64,000 nucleotides of DNA from a bacterium. Lineage in GTDB: Bacteria; Acidobacteriota; Thermoanaerobaculia; Multivoradales; J023. Within the stretch, counting starts at the first letter, position 1, and every line of letters begins with the position of its first letter. The notes below the pieces were generated by a model, which saw only the letters and a list, made by a program, of their open reading frames with translations, was not told where the DNA came from and did not search any database. Both the position numbers and the translations under genes were made by a program. Location of the stretch: the NCBI GenBank assembly GCA_024226315.1, contig JAAELT010000006.1, positions 62,001-126,000 on the forward strand, written 5' to 3'. Shown piece after piece: positions 26,519 to 35,874 of this stretch.

Positions 26519-27733
26519 ATGAGTCTCGCTCACTTCGAAGACATCACCGCCCGTGCCGCGCGGGTGACGCTCGATCCGGCCGAGACCAGGCGCTACGGTC
26601 GTCACCTGACCCTGCCAGAATTCGGCATCGAGGGGCAGAAGCGCCTGAAGGCGGCGCGGGTGCTGATGGTCGGCGCCGGCGGCCTGGGCTCGCCCGTGGG
26701 GCTCTACCTGGCGGCCGCCGGGATCGGCACCCTGGGACTGGTGGAGTTCGACCAGGTCGAAGAGTCGAACCTGCAGCGTCAGGTGCTGTTCGGCCAGTCC
26801 GACCTCGGCCGGCCGAAGATCGAAGCGGCGATCGAGCGCCTGCGCGACGTCAATCCCCTGATCTCGCTCGAGGCGCACGACACCCGTTTCGACGCCGGCA
26901 ACGCCATGGAGCTGGTCGAGAGCTACGACCTGGTGGTCGACGGCAGCGACAACTTTCCCACCCGCTACCTGGTCAACGACGCCTGCGTGCTCGCCGGCAA
27001 GCCCAACGTGTGGGGCGCGATCTCACGCTTCGAAGGCCAGGTGGCGATCTTCTGGGGCCGGCACGGCGCCTGCTACCGCTGCCTGTTCGCCGAGCCGCCG
27101 CCGCCCGGGCTGGTGCCGTCGTGCGCCGAGGGTGGGGTGCTGGGGGTGCTGCCGGGCATCGTCGGCTCGGTGCAGGCCAACGAGGCGATCAAGCTGATCG
27201 CTGGCATCGGCGAGCCGCTGATCGGTCGCCTGCTGATCTTCGACGCGCTGAAGATGCGGTTCCGGGAGCTGCGCCTGGAGAAGAGCGCCGAGTGCCCCGT
27301 GTGCGGCCCCCGAGCGACGATCCGGGAGCCGGTCGAGATCTCCATGGAAGCTTGCGAGGTCGAGCCCGCCGCGGCCGCGGCGCCGATCGACGCGGTGATC
27401 GACGTCGGGCGGCCGCCATTCGAGATCGACGTCGAGCAGCTGGCGACCTGGATCGAAGACGGCGTAGACCTGCGGATCGTCGACGTCCGCGAGCTGCACG
27501 AGCGCGCGATCTGCAGCATCGACGGATCGGCGCTGATGCCCATGCGCCAGGTTTCCGAGCGCCTCGTAGAGCTCGACCGGCAAGCCCTGACGGTGGTGTA
27601 CTGCCACCACGGCCCGCGGTCTTCCCACGTGGTGACCTATCTGCGCCAGCAGGGTTTCGAGCGGGCCACCAACCTGGGCGGCGGCATCGACGCCTGGAGC
27701 CTGCGCATCGATCCAGCGGTCGTGCGGTACTGA
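26519..27733 (+). CDS. moeB: ThiF/MoeB family sulfur-carrier adenylyltransferase fused to rhodanese
   Basis: 404 residues from ATG 26519, 22 bases after the FG-GAP gene. Residues ~20-270 are E1-like: RYGRHLTLPEFGIEGQKRLK, VLMVGAGGLGSPVGLYLAAA, the DGSDNFPTRYLVND metal site and SCAEGGVLGVLPGIVGS; two CxxC pairs (CYRC, CPVC) form the zinc site. Residues ~300-404 are a rhodanese domain with LRIVDVRELHE and active Cys in VVYCHHGPRSS. It adenylates the C-terminal glycine of ThiS/MoaD-like carriers and can pass sulfur through the rhodanese Cys. Which carrier it serves is not shown by the neighbours, so moeB is a family-level name. Confidence 0.88.
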   Translation: MSLAHFEDITARAARVTLDPAETRRYGRHLTLPEFGIEGQKRLKAARVLMVGAGGLGSPVGLYLAAAGIGTLGLVEFDQVEESNLQRQVLFGQSDLGRPKIEAAIERLRDVNPLISLEAHDTRFDAGNAMELVESYDLVVDGSDNFPTRYLVNDACVLAGKPNVWGAISRFEGQVAIFWGRHGACYRCLFAEPPPPGLVPSCAEGGVLGVLPGIVGSVQANEAIKLIAGIGEPLIGRLLIFDALKMRFRELRLEKSAECPVCGPRATIREPVEISMEACEVEPAAAAAPIDAVIDVGRPPFEIDVEQLATWIEDGVDLRIVDVRELHERAICSIDGSALMPMRQVSERLVELDRQALTVVYCHHGPRSSHVVTYLRQQGFERATNLGGGIDAWSLRIDPAVVRY

Positions 27734-27849
27734 GCGGCTCGGCCCGGCCTGTGCCCCGGTCGTCGCTGGAAAGCGGTCGGCCGGCACGGCCACGTAACCG
27801 CGAGGACGCCCCGTGCTAATGTCAAGGTGGATCGTAACGGTCTCTCCAG

Positions 27850-28455
27850 ATGAATCAACCCGAAGCCGATCTCGAGGACACACCGGAACCGCCGCCGCTC
27901 GACGACTCGGATCTGCTGCGGCGGATCGCGGATCACGACCAGAGTGCCCTGGCGGAGCTCTATGATCGCTACTCGGGACTGCTGCTGGCGTTGTCGCGCC
28001 GGGTGGTGGGCGACTCCTCCGACGCTGAGGAGATCCTGCAGGAGGTCTTCCTGCAGGTCTGGAACCAGGCCGGGCGCTATGACGGCTCCAGATCCTCGGT
28101 GTCGACCTGGTTGGTGCTAATCACTCGCAGCCGCTCGATCGACCGGCTGCGCAGCCGGCAAGTCAAGGACCGCACCCTGACCGCGCTGAAGCAAGAAAAA
28201 CGCGACGAGCATACATCCCCCGTGGGCGTTGGCTCCGTATTACTCGATCAGAGACGACAGCGACTGCGTCGAGTCATGCAGGCCCTGCCCACCGAGCAGC
28301 GGCAGGTTCTGGAGCTGGCCTTCTTCCGAGGGATGACCCAGAGCGAGATCGCCGGTTCCACGGGCATCCCACTCGGCACGGTCAAGACACGAACCCTGCT
28401 GGCGATGAAGAAGCTGCGCCGTTCGCTGCAGCCCGAGATCAGAGAGTTGTTATGA
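27850..28455 (+). CDS. ECF-type RNA polymerase sigma factor
   Basis: 201 residues. Region 2 (ALAELYDRYSGLLLALSRRV, DAEEILQEVFLQVWNQAGRY, STWLVLITRSRSIDRLRSR) and region 4 (LPTEQRQVLELAFFRGMTQS, GIPLGTVKTRTLLAMKKLRR) are clear. It overlaps the next gene by four bases (ATGA), the usual sigma/anti-sigma arrangement, and resembles the SigK-type subgroup. Its regulon is unknown; autoregulation is likely but no clear ECF -35/-10 pair was assigned in 27734-27849. Confidence 0.93.
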   Translation: MNQPEADLEDTPEPPPLDDSDLLRRIADHDQSALAELYDRYSGLLLALSRRVVGDSSDAEEILQEVFLQVWNQAGRYDGSRSSVSTWLVLITRSRSIDRLRSRQVKDRTLTALKQEKRDEHTSPVGVGSVLLDQRRQRLRRVMQALPTEQRQVLELAFFRGMTQSEIAGSTGIPLGTVKTRTLLAMKKLRRSLQPEIRELL

Positions 28456-29321
28456 CCGACAGGATCCAAGACACGAGCCGCGAGGACCGAGCCATCGAAC
28501 AGGCGTGGAACCGGGTGATGGCGACGGGCAACGAGCCGCGCCTGCTGCCCGGCGGTGACGACGCCGATGCCGGGCTGGTGCGCGAGTACACCGAACTGCT
28601 GGGCCTGCTGCCCTATGAGCTCGACAGCGAAACGGTGCCGGCGCGCCTCGAGAAGCAGATCCTGGAGCAGGCGGCCGGAGCGCGCGAGCCCGCGCCGCGT
28701 GCCGAGGCCGATGCGTCCGAGAGCCCCGTGGCGAGCTTCCCGCCATCCGCGGCGCCGGTGCGCTCGCGCTGGGGTGGTTTCGCGATAGCCGCCGCCTTCG
28801 CCGCCTGTCTGGTGGGCATGGGCTTTCTCGGCGGCCTGGTCTGGAAGCAGAGTCAGGTGGTCGGCCAGATGAGAGATGATTTCACCGCGAGCGTGAAGTC
28901 CTACGAGAACGAGATCACCGGTCTGAGCAACGAGCTGCGCATCCAGCAGAGCCGGATGGAGATGGTCACCACCATCGCGCGCAAGGCGTATCCCATGCGC
29001 ACGGTGGCCCAGGACGCCAGCGGCGAATCAGAGGGGCCCGAGGGCATCGTCTACGTCTGCGGCCGTCACCAGCAGTGGTACCTCAACCTGCACGGCCTGC
29101 CACCGCTGGCCGAGGGCGATGCCTACCGCCTGTGGTTCATGACCGAAGAGGGCAAGGTGGACGGCGGCGTCCTTGAGGTGAGGCCGGATTCGTCGTCAGA
29201 GATGGAAGCGCTCTCCATGCCGCCCGACACCCACGGCTTCGAGGTCGCCCTGGAGAGGCAGGCTCTCGACGGACCCGAGAGCCGGACCATCCTGCTGGGC
29301 GAGAACGCGATCAGTCTATAA
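28452..29321 (+). CDS. Membrane anti-sigma factor (RskA-type)
   Basis: 289 residues. An N-terminal cytoplasmic sigma-binding region (LVREYTELLGLLPYELDSE) lacks the HxxxCxxC zinc motif; one transmembrane helix lies near residues 103-126 (FAIAAAFAACLVGMGFLGGL), followed by a coiled-coil-like segment and a periplasmic RskA C-terminal domain (EGIVYVCGRHQQWYLNLHGL, EGDAYRLWFMTEEGKVDGG). It should hold the upstream-encoded sigma factor at the membrane until a signal triggers release. Overlap with the sigma gene fixes stoichiometric expression. Confidence 0.9.
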   Translation: MTDRIQDTSREDRAIEQAWNRVMATGNEPRLLPGGDDADAGLVREYTELLGLLPYELDSETVPARLEKQILEQAAGAREPAPRAEADASESPVASFPPSAAPVRSRWGGFAIAAAFAACLVGMGFLGGLVWKQSQVVGQMRDDFTASVKSYENEITGLSNELRIQQSRMEMVTTIARKAYPMRTVAQDASGESEGPEGIVYVCGRHQQWYLNLHGLPPLAEGDAYRLWFMTEEGKVDGGVLEVRPDSSSEMEALSMPPDTHGFEVALERQALDGPESRTILLGENAISL

Positions 29322-29324
29322 ACC

Positions 29325-29374
29325 CGCCCCGCAGCAGGGGCGAGACAGCAGTAGCCTGGGGTTTCAACCCCAGG
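29325..29374. terminator. Two hairpins between convergent genes
   Basis: CGCCCC/GGGGCG with a 6-base loop (29325-29342) is followed by CCTGGGGTT-TC-AACCCCAGG (29355-29374), a perfect 9-bp stem with a 2-base loop. They sit between the anti-sigma gene and the convergent enoyl-CoA hydratase gene, so the second is a likely bidirectional terminator or REP-like palindrome. Confidence 0.55.
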
Positions 29375-29379
29375 ACTGA

Positions 29380-30156
29380 TCAGCGGCCCTTCCATTCGGC
29401 CCTACGCTTGCCGAGGAAGGCCTCCACGCCCTCTTTCTTGTCCTCGGTCGAGAAGCACAGGCAGAACAGGTCGCGCTCGTAGAGGATCCCTTCCTCGATC
29501 GGCATGCGCTCGGAGGCGCGCATCGCCTCCTTGGCGACGCGCACCGTGAGGGGGCTCTTGCTGGCGATCTTCTTCGCCATCGCCAGGGTCTTCTCGCGCA
29601 GCTCCTCGTGGGGCACGACCTCGTCGACCAGACCAATGCGAGCGGCTTCCTCGGCGCCGATCATGTCGCCTGTGAGGATCATCTTCATCGCTCGCCCGAG
29701 CCCCACCAGGCGTGGCAGGCGCTGGCTGCCGCCGCCGCCCGGAATGAGACCGAGGTTGATCTCCGGTTGGCCCATCTTCGCCCGATCCGAGGCGATGCGG
29801 ATGTCGCACGACATCGACAGCTCACAGCCGCCCCCGAGGCAGAAGCCGTTGATCATGGCGATCACCGGTTTGGGAAAATTCGCCATGATGTCGTATAGCC
29901 GGGGAAAGCGCAGCGCCTCGCGCTGGTCGAACGGAGATCGGCCCTCGAATTCCTGGATGTCGGCTCCGGCGACGAAGGCCTTTTCCCCGGCGCCGGTGAC
30001 CACTACGACACCGATCGAATCGTCGTTCTCGATCTCTCTCAGATACTGGAGTGTCAGGTTTCGCACCTCGTTGTTGAGGGCGTTGAGCTTGGTGGGACGG
30101 TTGATGGTGAGGACGGCGACGCGGTCGTCGCGAACGAGCAGCACGGCTTTCTCCAT
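29380..30156 (-). CDS. Enoyl-CoA hydratase/isomerase family protein
   Basis: 258 residues from ATG 30156; the longer upstream frame is shadow sequence of the thiolase. Crotonase-fold oxyanion-hole motifs are [16 protein letters not shown] and [20 protein letters not shown]; Glu residues in [20 protein letters not shown] correspond to the catalytic pair of hydratases. It hydrates trans-2-enoyl-CoA in beta-oxidation. Clusters with a thiolase and a second crotonase, forming a fatty or related acid degradation unit. Confidence 0.92.
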   Translation of the reverse strand: MEKAVLLVRDDRVAVLTINRPTKLNALNNEVRNLTLQYLREIENDDSIGVVVVTGAGEKAFVAGADIQEFEGRSPFDQREALRFPRLYDIMANFPKPVIAMINGFCLGGGCELSMSCDIRIASDRAKMGQPEINLGLIPGGGGSQRLPRLVGLGRAMKMILTGDMIGAEEAARIGLVDEVVPHEELREKTLAMAKKIASKSPLTVRVAKEAMRASERMPIEEGILYERDLFCLCFSTEDKKEGVEAFLGKRRAEWKGR

Positions 30157-30221
30157 GACAGGGCTCCAATCGGAAGCAGAAACGATCGTTCGTTGGATGT
30201 CGGGACGAGGCGGAAAGAGAG

Positions 30222-31418
30222 TCAGGCGGTTCGCTCGACCAGCGCCGCCAGCCCCATGCCCCCGGAAACGCACAGGGTAGCGATCCCGAAGCGGCCTTCG
30301 CGGTGCGCCAGGCCGTGCAGCAGGGTGACGAGGATGCGCGCGCCGGTACACCCGATCGGGTGGCCCAGGGCAATAGCGCCACCGTCCGGGTTGACCCGTT
30401 CGCGGTCGAATGGCAGCTCGGCCAGGCAGGCGAGCACCTGGCAGGCGAAAGCCTCGTTGAGCTCCACCTGGTCGACGTCGTCGTAGGAGAGCCCATTGCG
30501 CTCGAGCAACGGCTTCACCGCCGGTACCGGCCCGATGCCCATGATCCGCGGCTCGACGCCCACTACTTCCCAGTCGCGCAGATAGCCGGCCACCGGAAGC
30601 TCCAGCTCGCGTGCCGCCGACTCCGAGGCGACCAGCAGTGCGGCGGCGCCATCGGTGATGCCGGAGGCGTTGCCGGCGGTCACCCGCCCGCCCTCGCGGA
30701 ATACGGGTTTCAGTCGAGCCAGACCGGCTGCGTCGATGCCGTCGCGCGGGTGCTCGTCGTAGGCGACGGTGATCTCTTTGCGCCGGTGCACGATGTCGAT
30801 CGGTACCATCTCGTGCAGGAACCGGCCGTCCTTGCGGGCGTTCTCGCACCGGTTCTGGCTGAGCACGGCCCACTCGTCGGACGCCTGGCGGTCGATGCCG
30901 GATTCCTCCGCCAGCTCCTCGGCGGTCTCGCCCATCACCAGCTCCGACAGCGGATCGTTGAAACCGTCGCGGTACATACCGTCGGTCAGCTCGGCGTGGC
31001 CCAACCGGTAGCCCCAGCGCGCCCGCGGCAGCATGTACGGCGTGTTGGACATGCTTTCGGTGCCTCCGGCGAGCACCACCTCGGCCTCGCCGAGGAGGAT
31101 CGTCCGAGCCGCCGAGAGCACCGTCTGCATCCCCGAGCCGCAGGCCTGGTTGATGGTCTGGGCCGGCCGGGTCACGGGCACGCCCGCGCGGTAGCCGATC
31201 TGGCGGGCGGTGTTGGGCCCGCCGCCGGCCTGCCGGGCGTGCCCGAAGATCACCTGGTCGATTCGCTCGGCCGGGCAGCCGGAGCGTTCGAGCGCTGCGG
31301 TGGCCGCTGCGGTGCCGAGGTCGGCGGCCGAAAGCGACGCCAGCACGCCGCCGAACTTGCCGATCGGCGTGCGTACCGGTGCGCTGAGGACGAGAGGCTG
31401 GTGTTTCGGATTGGCCAT
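30222..31418 (-). CDS. Acetyl-CoA C-acyltransferase (thiolase)
   Basis: 398 residues, normal thiolase length. Active-site Cys in [20 protein letters not shown], His in [20 protein letters not shown], second Cys in [16 protein letters not shown], and the [13 protein letters not shown] motif are all present. It catalyses either thiolytic cleavage of 3-ketoacyl-CoA or condensation of acetyl-CoA. It starts 10 bases after the upstream crotonase gene, so the two form an operon; context favours degradation. Confidence 0.95.
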   Translation of the reverse strand: MANPKHQPLVLSAPVRTPIGKFGGVLASLSAADLGTAAATAALERSGCPAERIDQVIFGHARQAGGGPNTARQIGYRAGVPVTRPAQTINQACGSGMQTVLSAARTILLGEAEVVLAGGTESMSNTPYMLPRARWGYRLGHAELTDGMYRDGFNDPLSELVMGETAEELAEESGIDRQASDEWAVLSQNRCENARKDGRFLHEMVPIDIVHRRKEITVAYDEHPRDGIDAAGLARLKPVFREGGRVTAGNASGITDGAAALLVASESAARELELPVAGYLRDWEVVGVEPRIMGIGPVPAVKPLLERNGLSYDDVDQVELNEAFACQVLACLAELPFDRERVNPDGGAIALGHPIGCTGARILVTLLHGLAHREGRFGIATLCVSGGMGLAALVERTA

Positions 31419-31428
31419 GCGGGCGGAT

Positions 31429-32244
31429 CTACCGGCCGGAGAACTCCGGCTTGCGTTTCTCGACGTAGGCGTTCAGACCCTCGGTGGCGTCGTTGCTCTC
31501 GAACAGCTGCTGCTGCAGCTCGCGCTCGATGGCGAGGCCCGACTCGAAAGGCAGGTCACAGCCACTCTGCACCGCGCGCTTGATGCGCCCGGACGCCTTC
31601 GACGCGGTGTTCGGTGGGCAGAAGCGCTGCGCGTAGTCGTGGATCTGGGAGCGCCAGCCTCCCAAGTCCTCGGCGTCGAAGACGTCGTTGATCAGGCCAT
31701 GCTCCTTGGCCTGATCCTGGTTCAGCAGACCGCCGGTAACCATCAGCTCGATGGCGCGGCTCTTGCCGAGCATGCGCGCCAGGCGCTGGGTGCCGCCGGT
31801 ACCGGGCAGCACGCCCAGGGTGACTTCCGGCAGGCCGAGCTTGCCGCAGTCCTTGCCGCCCTGGCGGCGCGCGATGCGTAGGTCCGCGGCCATGGCGATC
31901 TCCAGGCCGCCGCCCACCGTGTGGCCGTTGAGCGCCGCGATCACCAGCTTGGGGGTGTGCTCGAGACGATTGAGGGTCTCGTTGGCGTGCAGGCAGAAGT
32001 TGTACTTGAAGCGCGGCTCGGCCGTCTGCAACATGTTGATGTTGGCGCCGGCGCAGAAGAACTTCTCGCCCGCGCCGGTGAGCACGATCACGTGGACGTC
32101 GTTGTCGAAGCGCGCCTTCAGGATGCCTTCGTCAAGGTCGCGTATCATCTCGTGGGTGTAGCCGTTAACCGGCGGATCGTCCAGCGTCAGGTAGGCGACG
32201 CCGCCGCGGGTATCATATTGCACCAGGGTCTTGCTATCGGTCAT
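31429..32244 (-). CDS. Crotonase/enoyl-CoA hydratase family protein
   Basis: 271 residues from ATG 32244, with AAGGAGTCCCC directly upstream. Oxyanion-hole motifs: LTGAGEKFFCAGANINMLQ and LNGHTVGGGLEIAMAADLRI; the region LGLPEVTLGVLPGTGGTQRL retains the catalytic Glu positions. It differs markedly from the crotonase at 29380-30156, so the two probably act on different acyl-CoAs. First gene of the apparent operon crotonase - thiolase - crotonase. Confidence 0.9.
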   Translation of the reverse strand: MTDSKTLVQYDTRGGVAYLTLDDPPVNGYTHEMIRDLDEGILKARFDNDVHVIVLTGAGEKFFCAGANINMLQTAEPRFKYNFCLHANETLNRLEHTPKLVIAALNGHTVGGGLEIAMAADLRIARRQGGKDCGKLGLPEVTLGVLPGTGGTQRLARMLGKSRAIELMVTGGLLNQDQAKEHGLINDVFDAEDLGGWRSQIHDYAQRFCPPNTASKASGRIKRAVQSGCDLPFESGLAIERELQQQLFESNDATEGLNAYVEKRKPEFSGR

Positions 32245-32330
32245 GGGGACTCCTTCCCGGACTAATCAGTGGTGGGTGGGGCACTGCCCCATCATGAATC
32301 GTGGGGGTGGGGCTCGCGTGTTTCAGGATC

Positions 32331-33353
32331 TCAAGCGACCGCTCGTTCTTCCATCTCCGGCGTATATTCGCCGGTGCGCGCCTTGCCGTTACAGAGGGAG
32401 CGATGGCGGAAGGCATCCTGGGCGGCGGGCACGTTGTCGGTCTGGCCGCGCCAGGCCGCAAGCGGCGGCGCCTGGAGCGCCCGCCCATAGGAGAAGCTCA
32501 CCTGCCAGGGCAGATCGCCGAGCTTGTTCATCTCGTTGAGATTCTCGGTAGCCTGGACGTCGGTCTGGCCGCCGGACAGGAAGACGATTCCGGGCACGGC
32601 CGCTGGCACGTGGTTGCGGAAGCAGCGGATGGTCATCTCCGCCACCTGCTCCTTGGGCGCCTGCACCGGACATTCCGAGCCCGAGATCACCATGTTGGGC
32701 TTGAGCAGGATCTGGTCGAGCGGCACTCGCTGCTCGTGGAGCGCGCTGAACACCCGCTCGAGGGTCCTCGAAGTCACCTCGTAGCAGCGCTCGATGGTGT
32801 GCTCGCCGTCCATCAGCACCTCCGGCTCGACGATCGGAACCAGACCTTGCTCCACACACAGTGCGGCGTACCGCGCCAGGGCATGGGCATTTGTATCGAT
32901 GCAATAGTCGCTCGGGATGCTTTCACCGATCGTGATCACGGCGCGCCATTTGGCGAACCGCGCACCCAGGCCGCGGTACTCCTCGAGCCGGCCGCGCAGG
33001 CCGTCCAGACCCTCGGTCACCTTCTCGCCGTCAGCGCCCGCCAGTGTCTTGGCACCCTTGTCGACTTTGATGCCGGGGTGGATGCCGCGGGAGGCGAGCA
33101 GTTCCGGAAAGGGCGTGCCGTCGGCGCTCGACTGGCGGATCGTTTCGTCGAAGAGGATCACGCCCGAAATGTGTGCCTCGACACCGCTGGCGGTGAACAA
33201 CAGGTCCCGGTAGGCCCGGCGGTTTTCCTCGGTCGACGCCACGTCGATCGAGTCGAATCGCTTCTTGATCGTGCCGTCGCTCTCGTCGGCCGCCAGGATG
33301 CCCTTGCCCGGAGCCACTAGCTCCCGGGTGACGGTCTCCAACTCGTAAGCCAT
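32331..33353 (-). CDS. Class I fructose-bisphosphate aldolase
   Basis: 340 residues, the size of class I aldolases. The N-terminus has APGKGILAADESDGTIKKRF and the mid-part AKWRAVITIGE, both family typical; the Schiff-base Lys lies in ILLKPNMVISGSE, and FLSGGQTDVQATENLNEMN follows. It interconverts fructose 1,6-bisphosphate with two triose phosphates. GGAGGAAGCTC precedes the ATG. It is divergent from the MBL-fold gene; a TACAAT hexamer at 33469-33474 may be its -10 box. Confidence 0.95.
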   Translation of the reverse strand: MAYELETVTRELVAPGKGILAADESDGTIKKRFDSIDVASTEENRRAYRDLLFTASGVEAHISGVILFDETIRQSSADGTPFPELLASRGIHPGIKVDKGAKTLAGADGEKVTEGLDGLRGRLEEYRGLGARFAKWRAVITIGESIPSDYCIDTNAHALARYAALCVEQGLVPIVEPEVLMDGEHTIERCYEVTSRTLERVFSALHEQRVPLDQILLKPNMVISGSECPVQAPKEQVAEMTIRCFRNHVPAAVPGIVFLSGGQTDVQATENLNEMNKLGDLPWQVSFSYGRALQAPPLAAWRGQTDNVPAAQDAFRHRSLCNGKARTGEYTPEMEERAVA

Positions 33354-33468
33354 GAGCTTCCTCCATATTCGCAGTCGTCGCGGCCCGCAGTCGCAGCGCC
33401 GAGGACGGGTGCGTTCGAATTCGGTATGGTGAAGATTCTCGGAGCCGGAGCTTCCGACTCCTACCTTG

Positions 33469-33474
33469 ATTGTA
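33469..33474 (-). promoter_or_regulatory. Possible -10 box for aldolase
   Basis: TACAAT on the minus strand, about 115 bases before the aldolase start and without a convincing -35 box. Reported because the same hexamer precedes several genes in this window. Confidence 0.25.
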
Positions 33475-33525
33475 CATGCTATCCTCCGCCGCTACGAGAG
33501 CTGACCTGCTGAAAGTCGCCACGAC

Positions 33526-34374
33526 ATGGAACTCGGTCCGTTTCAACTCACCCTGGTCGACGATGGCGGTTTCCGCCTCGACGGCGGAGGCATGTTCGGG
33601 GCGGTACCCAAACCTCTGTGGGAGAAGGTCAAGCCGCCGGACGAGCGCAACCGCATCCGGATGGCGACGAACTGCCTGCTGGTGGAGCGCGGCTCGGACG
33701 TGGTGCTGATCGATACCGGCATCGGAGACCGCGGCGACGCGCGTTTCCGGGACATCTACGGCATGGAAGAGGGCGCGGTTCGCCTGCCCGAGGCGATCCA
33801 GGTGGCGGGCTACGAGCTGGGCGACGTGACCCATGTGCTGCTGACCCACCTGCACTTCGACCACTGCGGATGGAACTCCCGGGACGCGGAGTCCGGCAAG
33901 ATGGTGCCGACGTTTCCGAACGCCCGCTACTGGCTGGAGCGCGGCGAGGTGGCCCACGCCCGCGAGCCCAACGCCCGCGACCGCGCGAGCTACGATCCAC
34001 GCAACTGGGAGCCGCTGTTCGACGCCGGGGTGGTGGAGCTGTTCGACAAGCGGGCGGCGCCGATCGAGGGCGTCGAGGCGATCAAGACACCGGGGCACAA
34101 TACCGACATGTGCATCGTCCTGATCGGCAGCAAGGACGAGACGGCGGCCTGGTGGTCCGACCTGGTGCCGACGGTGGCGCACGTTCCCTACCCATGGATC
34201 ATGAGTTACGATCTTTATCCCGTGGAGACGCTGGCCCAGAAGGAGATGTGGCTGCCGCGGGCCGCCGAGGAGGGCTGGCTGTGTTACTTCGGTCACGAGA
34301 CCGATCATCCGGTCGGCCGCCTGGTGGAAGATGAGCGAGGGCGGCTGCGAGCCCACCCGGTCTCATCGACCTGA
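33526..34374 (+). CDS. MBL-fold metallo-hydrolase
   Basis: 282 residues. The metallo-beta-lactamase fold is shown by VLIDTGIGDRGD, the zinc motif LLTHLHFDHCGWN (HxHxDH), IKTPGHNTDMC, WWSDLVPTVAHVPYPWIMS and a late GHETD. Members of this subgroup include lactonases and other hydrolases; substrate cannot be assigned. It is followed 30 bases later by the dihydrolipoyl dehydrogenase gene on the same strand, though a functional link is not evident. Confidence 0.88.
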   Translation: MELGPFQLTLVDDGGFRLDGGGMFGAVPKPLWEKVKPPDERNRIRMATNCLLVERGSDVVLIDTGIGDRGDARFRDIYGMEEGAVRLPEAIQVAGYELGDVTHVLLTHLHFDHCGWNSRDAESGKMVPTFPNARYWLERGEVAHAREPNARDRASYDPRNWEPLFDAGVVELFDKRAAPIEGVEAIKTPGHNTDMCIVLIGSKDETAAWWSDLVPTVAHVPYPWIMSYDLYPVETLAQKEMWLPRAAEEGWLCYFGHETDHPVGRLVEDERGRLRAHPVSST

Positions 34375-34404
34375 CCTTTCAGCCGATACCTCGAGGAGAC
34401 GAAG

Positions 34405-35802
34405 TTGGGCAACGAATTCGATCTGATCGTGATCGGCAGCGGGCCGGGCGGCTATGTCGCCGCTATCCGGGCGGCGCAGCTGGGTATGCGAACGGCGGTG
34501 GTCGAGAAGGATCCCCAGTTCGGCGGCACCTGCCTCCATCGGGGCTGCATTCCGACCAAGGCGCTGCTCCACACTGCCTCGACCCTGGACGAGATTCGCG
34601 AGGCCGGCGCGATCGGCATCGAGGTGGCGGCACCGCGGCTCGACCTCAAGAAGGCCCACGAGTACAAGAGCCAGGTGGTCGGCAAGAACGCCAAGGGCAT
34701 CGAGTTCCTGTTCAAGAAGAACCGCATCGAGGGCATCCACGGCTTCGGCCGCCTGACCGGGCCGAACCAGGTGACGGTCGAGCGCGACGGCGAGACGGTC
34801 GTTTACACTAGCCGCTTCGTTCTGGTCGCCACCGGCTCGGTGCCGCGCGAGATCCCGATCGCGCCGATCGACGGCCAGCGGATCCTGTCATCCGACCACG
34901 TCCTGGCGCTCGACGAGCGGGTGCCGGAGTCGATCGCGGTGCTCGGTGCCGGCGCCGTGGGAGCCGAGTTCGCGTCGATCTACGCTTCGTTCGGTTCGAA
35001 GGTGACTCTCATTGAGATGCTGCCGAGGCTGCTGCCGATCGAGGACGAGGAGGTGTCAGCCGAGCTGAAGAAGGCGTTCCGCAAGCGCCGGGTCCAGGTG
35101 ATGACCGGAACCGCGCTCAAGGCGGCGGAGACTACCGAGTCTGGCGTCATGCTGCGGCTCGAGCGAGAGGGCGAGGAGTCTATGCTCGAAGCAGAGGTGC
35201 TGCTGGTGGCGGTCGGCCGGGCGCCGGTCTCCTCCAGCATCGGCCTCGGAGCCCAGGGCGTCGAGACCGATCGGGGCTACGTTCAGGTTAACGAGTTCAT
35301 GCAAACCTCGGTACCCACCGTCTACGCCATCGGCGATGTGATCGATTCGCCGTGGCTGGCGCACGTGGCCTCGAGCGAGGGGATCCTGGCAGCCGAGCAC
35401 ATGGCCGGGCTCGAGGTGCGCCCGATCGACTACGAACGGGTGCCTTCGTGCACCTACTGCGAGCCCGAGGTGGCGAGCGTAGGCCTTACCGAGGTGGCGG
35501 CCCGCGACCGCGGCCACGAGGTGGTGATCGGCAAGTTCCCGTTCTCGGCCCTGGGCAAGGCGTCGATCCTGCGGCGTACCGCCGGCTTCGTGAAGATCGT
35601 ACGCGAGGCGAAGTATGATGAGGTGCTCGGCGTACACATCATCGGCGCCCACGCCACCGATCTGATCGCCGAGGCCTGTGTCGCGTTGCAGGTCGAGTCG
35701 ACCACCGAGGAGCTGTTCCGAACCATGCACGCCCACCCGACCTTGTCGGAGGCGGTGATGGAGGCGGCCCACGCCGCTTTCGGCCACAGTATTCACTCGT
35801 GA
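34405..35802 (+). CDS. lpdA: Dihydrolipoyl dehydrogenase (E3)
   Basis: 465 residues from a TTG start with CGAGGAGACGAAG upstream. FAD motif LIVIGSGPGGYVAAIRAAQL, redox disulfide GGTCLHRGCIPTKALL, NAD motif IAVLGAGAVGAEFASIYASF, and the C-terminal HAHPTLSEAVMEAAHAAFG with the catalytic His-Glu pair are all present. It reoxidises the lipoyl groups of 2-oxoacid dehydrogenase complexes. The E2 gene follows after 72 bases; no E1 gene is in the window. Confidence 0.95.
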   Translation: MGNEFDLIVIGSGPGGYVAAIRAAQLGMRTAVVEKDPQFGGTCLHRGCIPTKALLHTASTLDEIREAGAIGIEVAAPRLDLKKAHEYKSQVVGKNAKGIEFLFKKNRIEGIHGFGRLTGPNQVTVERDGETVVYTSRFVLVATGSVPREIPIAPIDGQRILSSDHVLALDERVPESIAVLGAGAVGAEFASIYASFGSKVTLIEMLPRLLPIEDEEVSAELKKAFRKRRVQVMTGTALKAAETTESGVMLRLEREGEESMLEAEVLLVAVGRAPVSSSIGLGAQGVETDRGYVQVNEFMQTSVPTVYAIGDVIDSPWLAHVASSEGILAAEHMAGLEVRPIDYERVPSCTYCEPEVASVGLTEVAARDRGHEVVIGKFPFSALGKASILRRTAGFVKIVREAKYDEVLGVHIIGAHATDLIAEACVALQVESTTEELFRTMHAHPTLSEAVMEAAHAAFGHSIHS

Positions 35803-35874
35803 GACCTATTCACTCCTGAGTGAGACCCGATCCAATCCCAATCCTAATCTCGAGCGAGACGGAGACCACGTTTC

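Noticed and set aside
32277..32291. Hairpin TGGGGC/GCCCCA downstream of the aldolase gene
   Set aside because: A 6-bp stem with no T-run on either strand; too weak to call a terminator.
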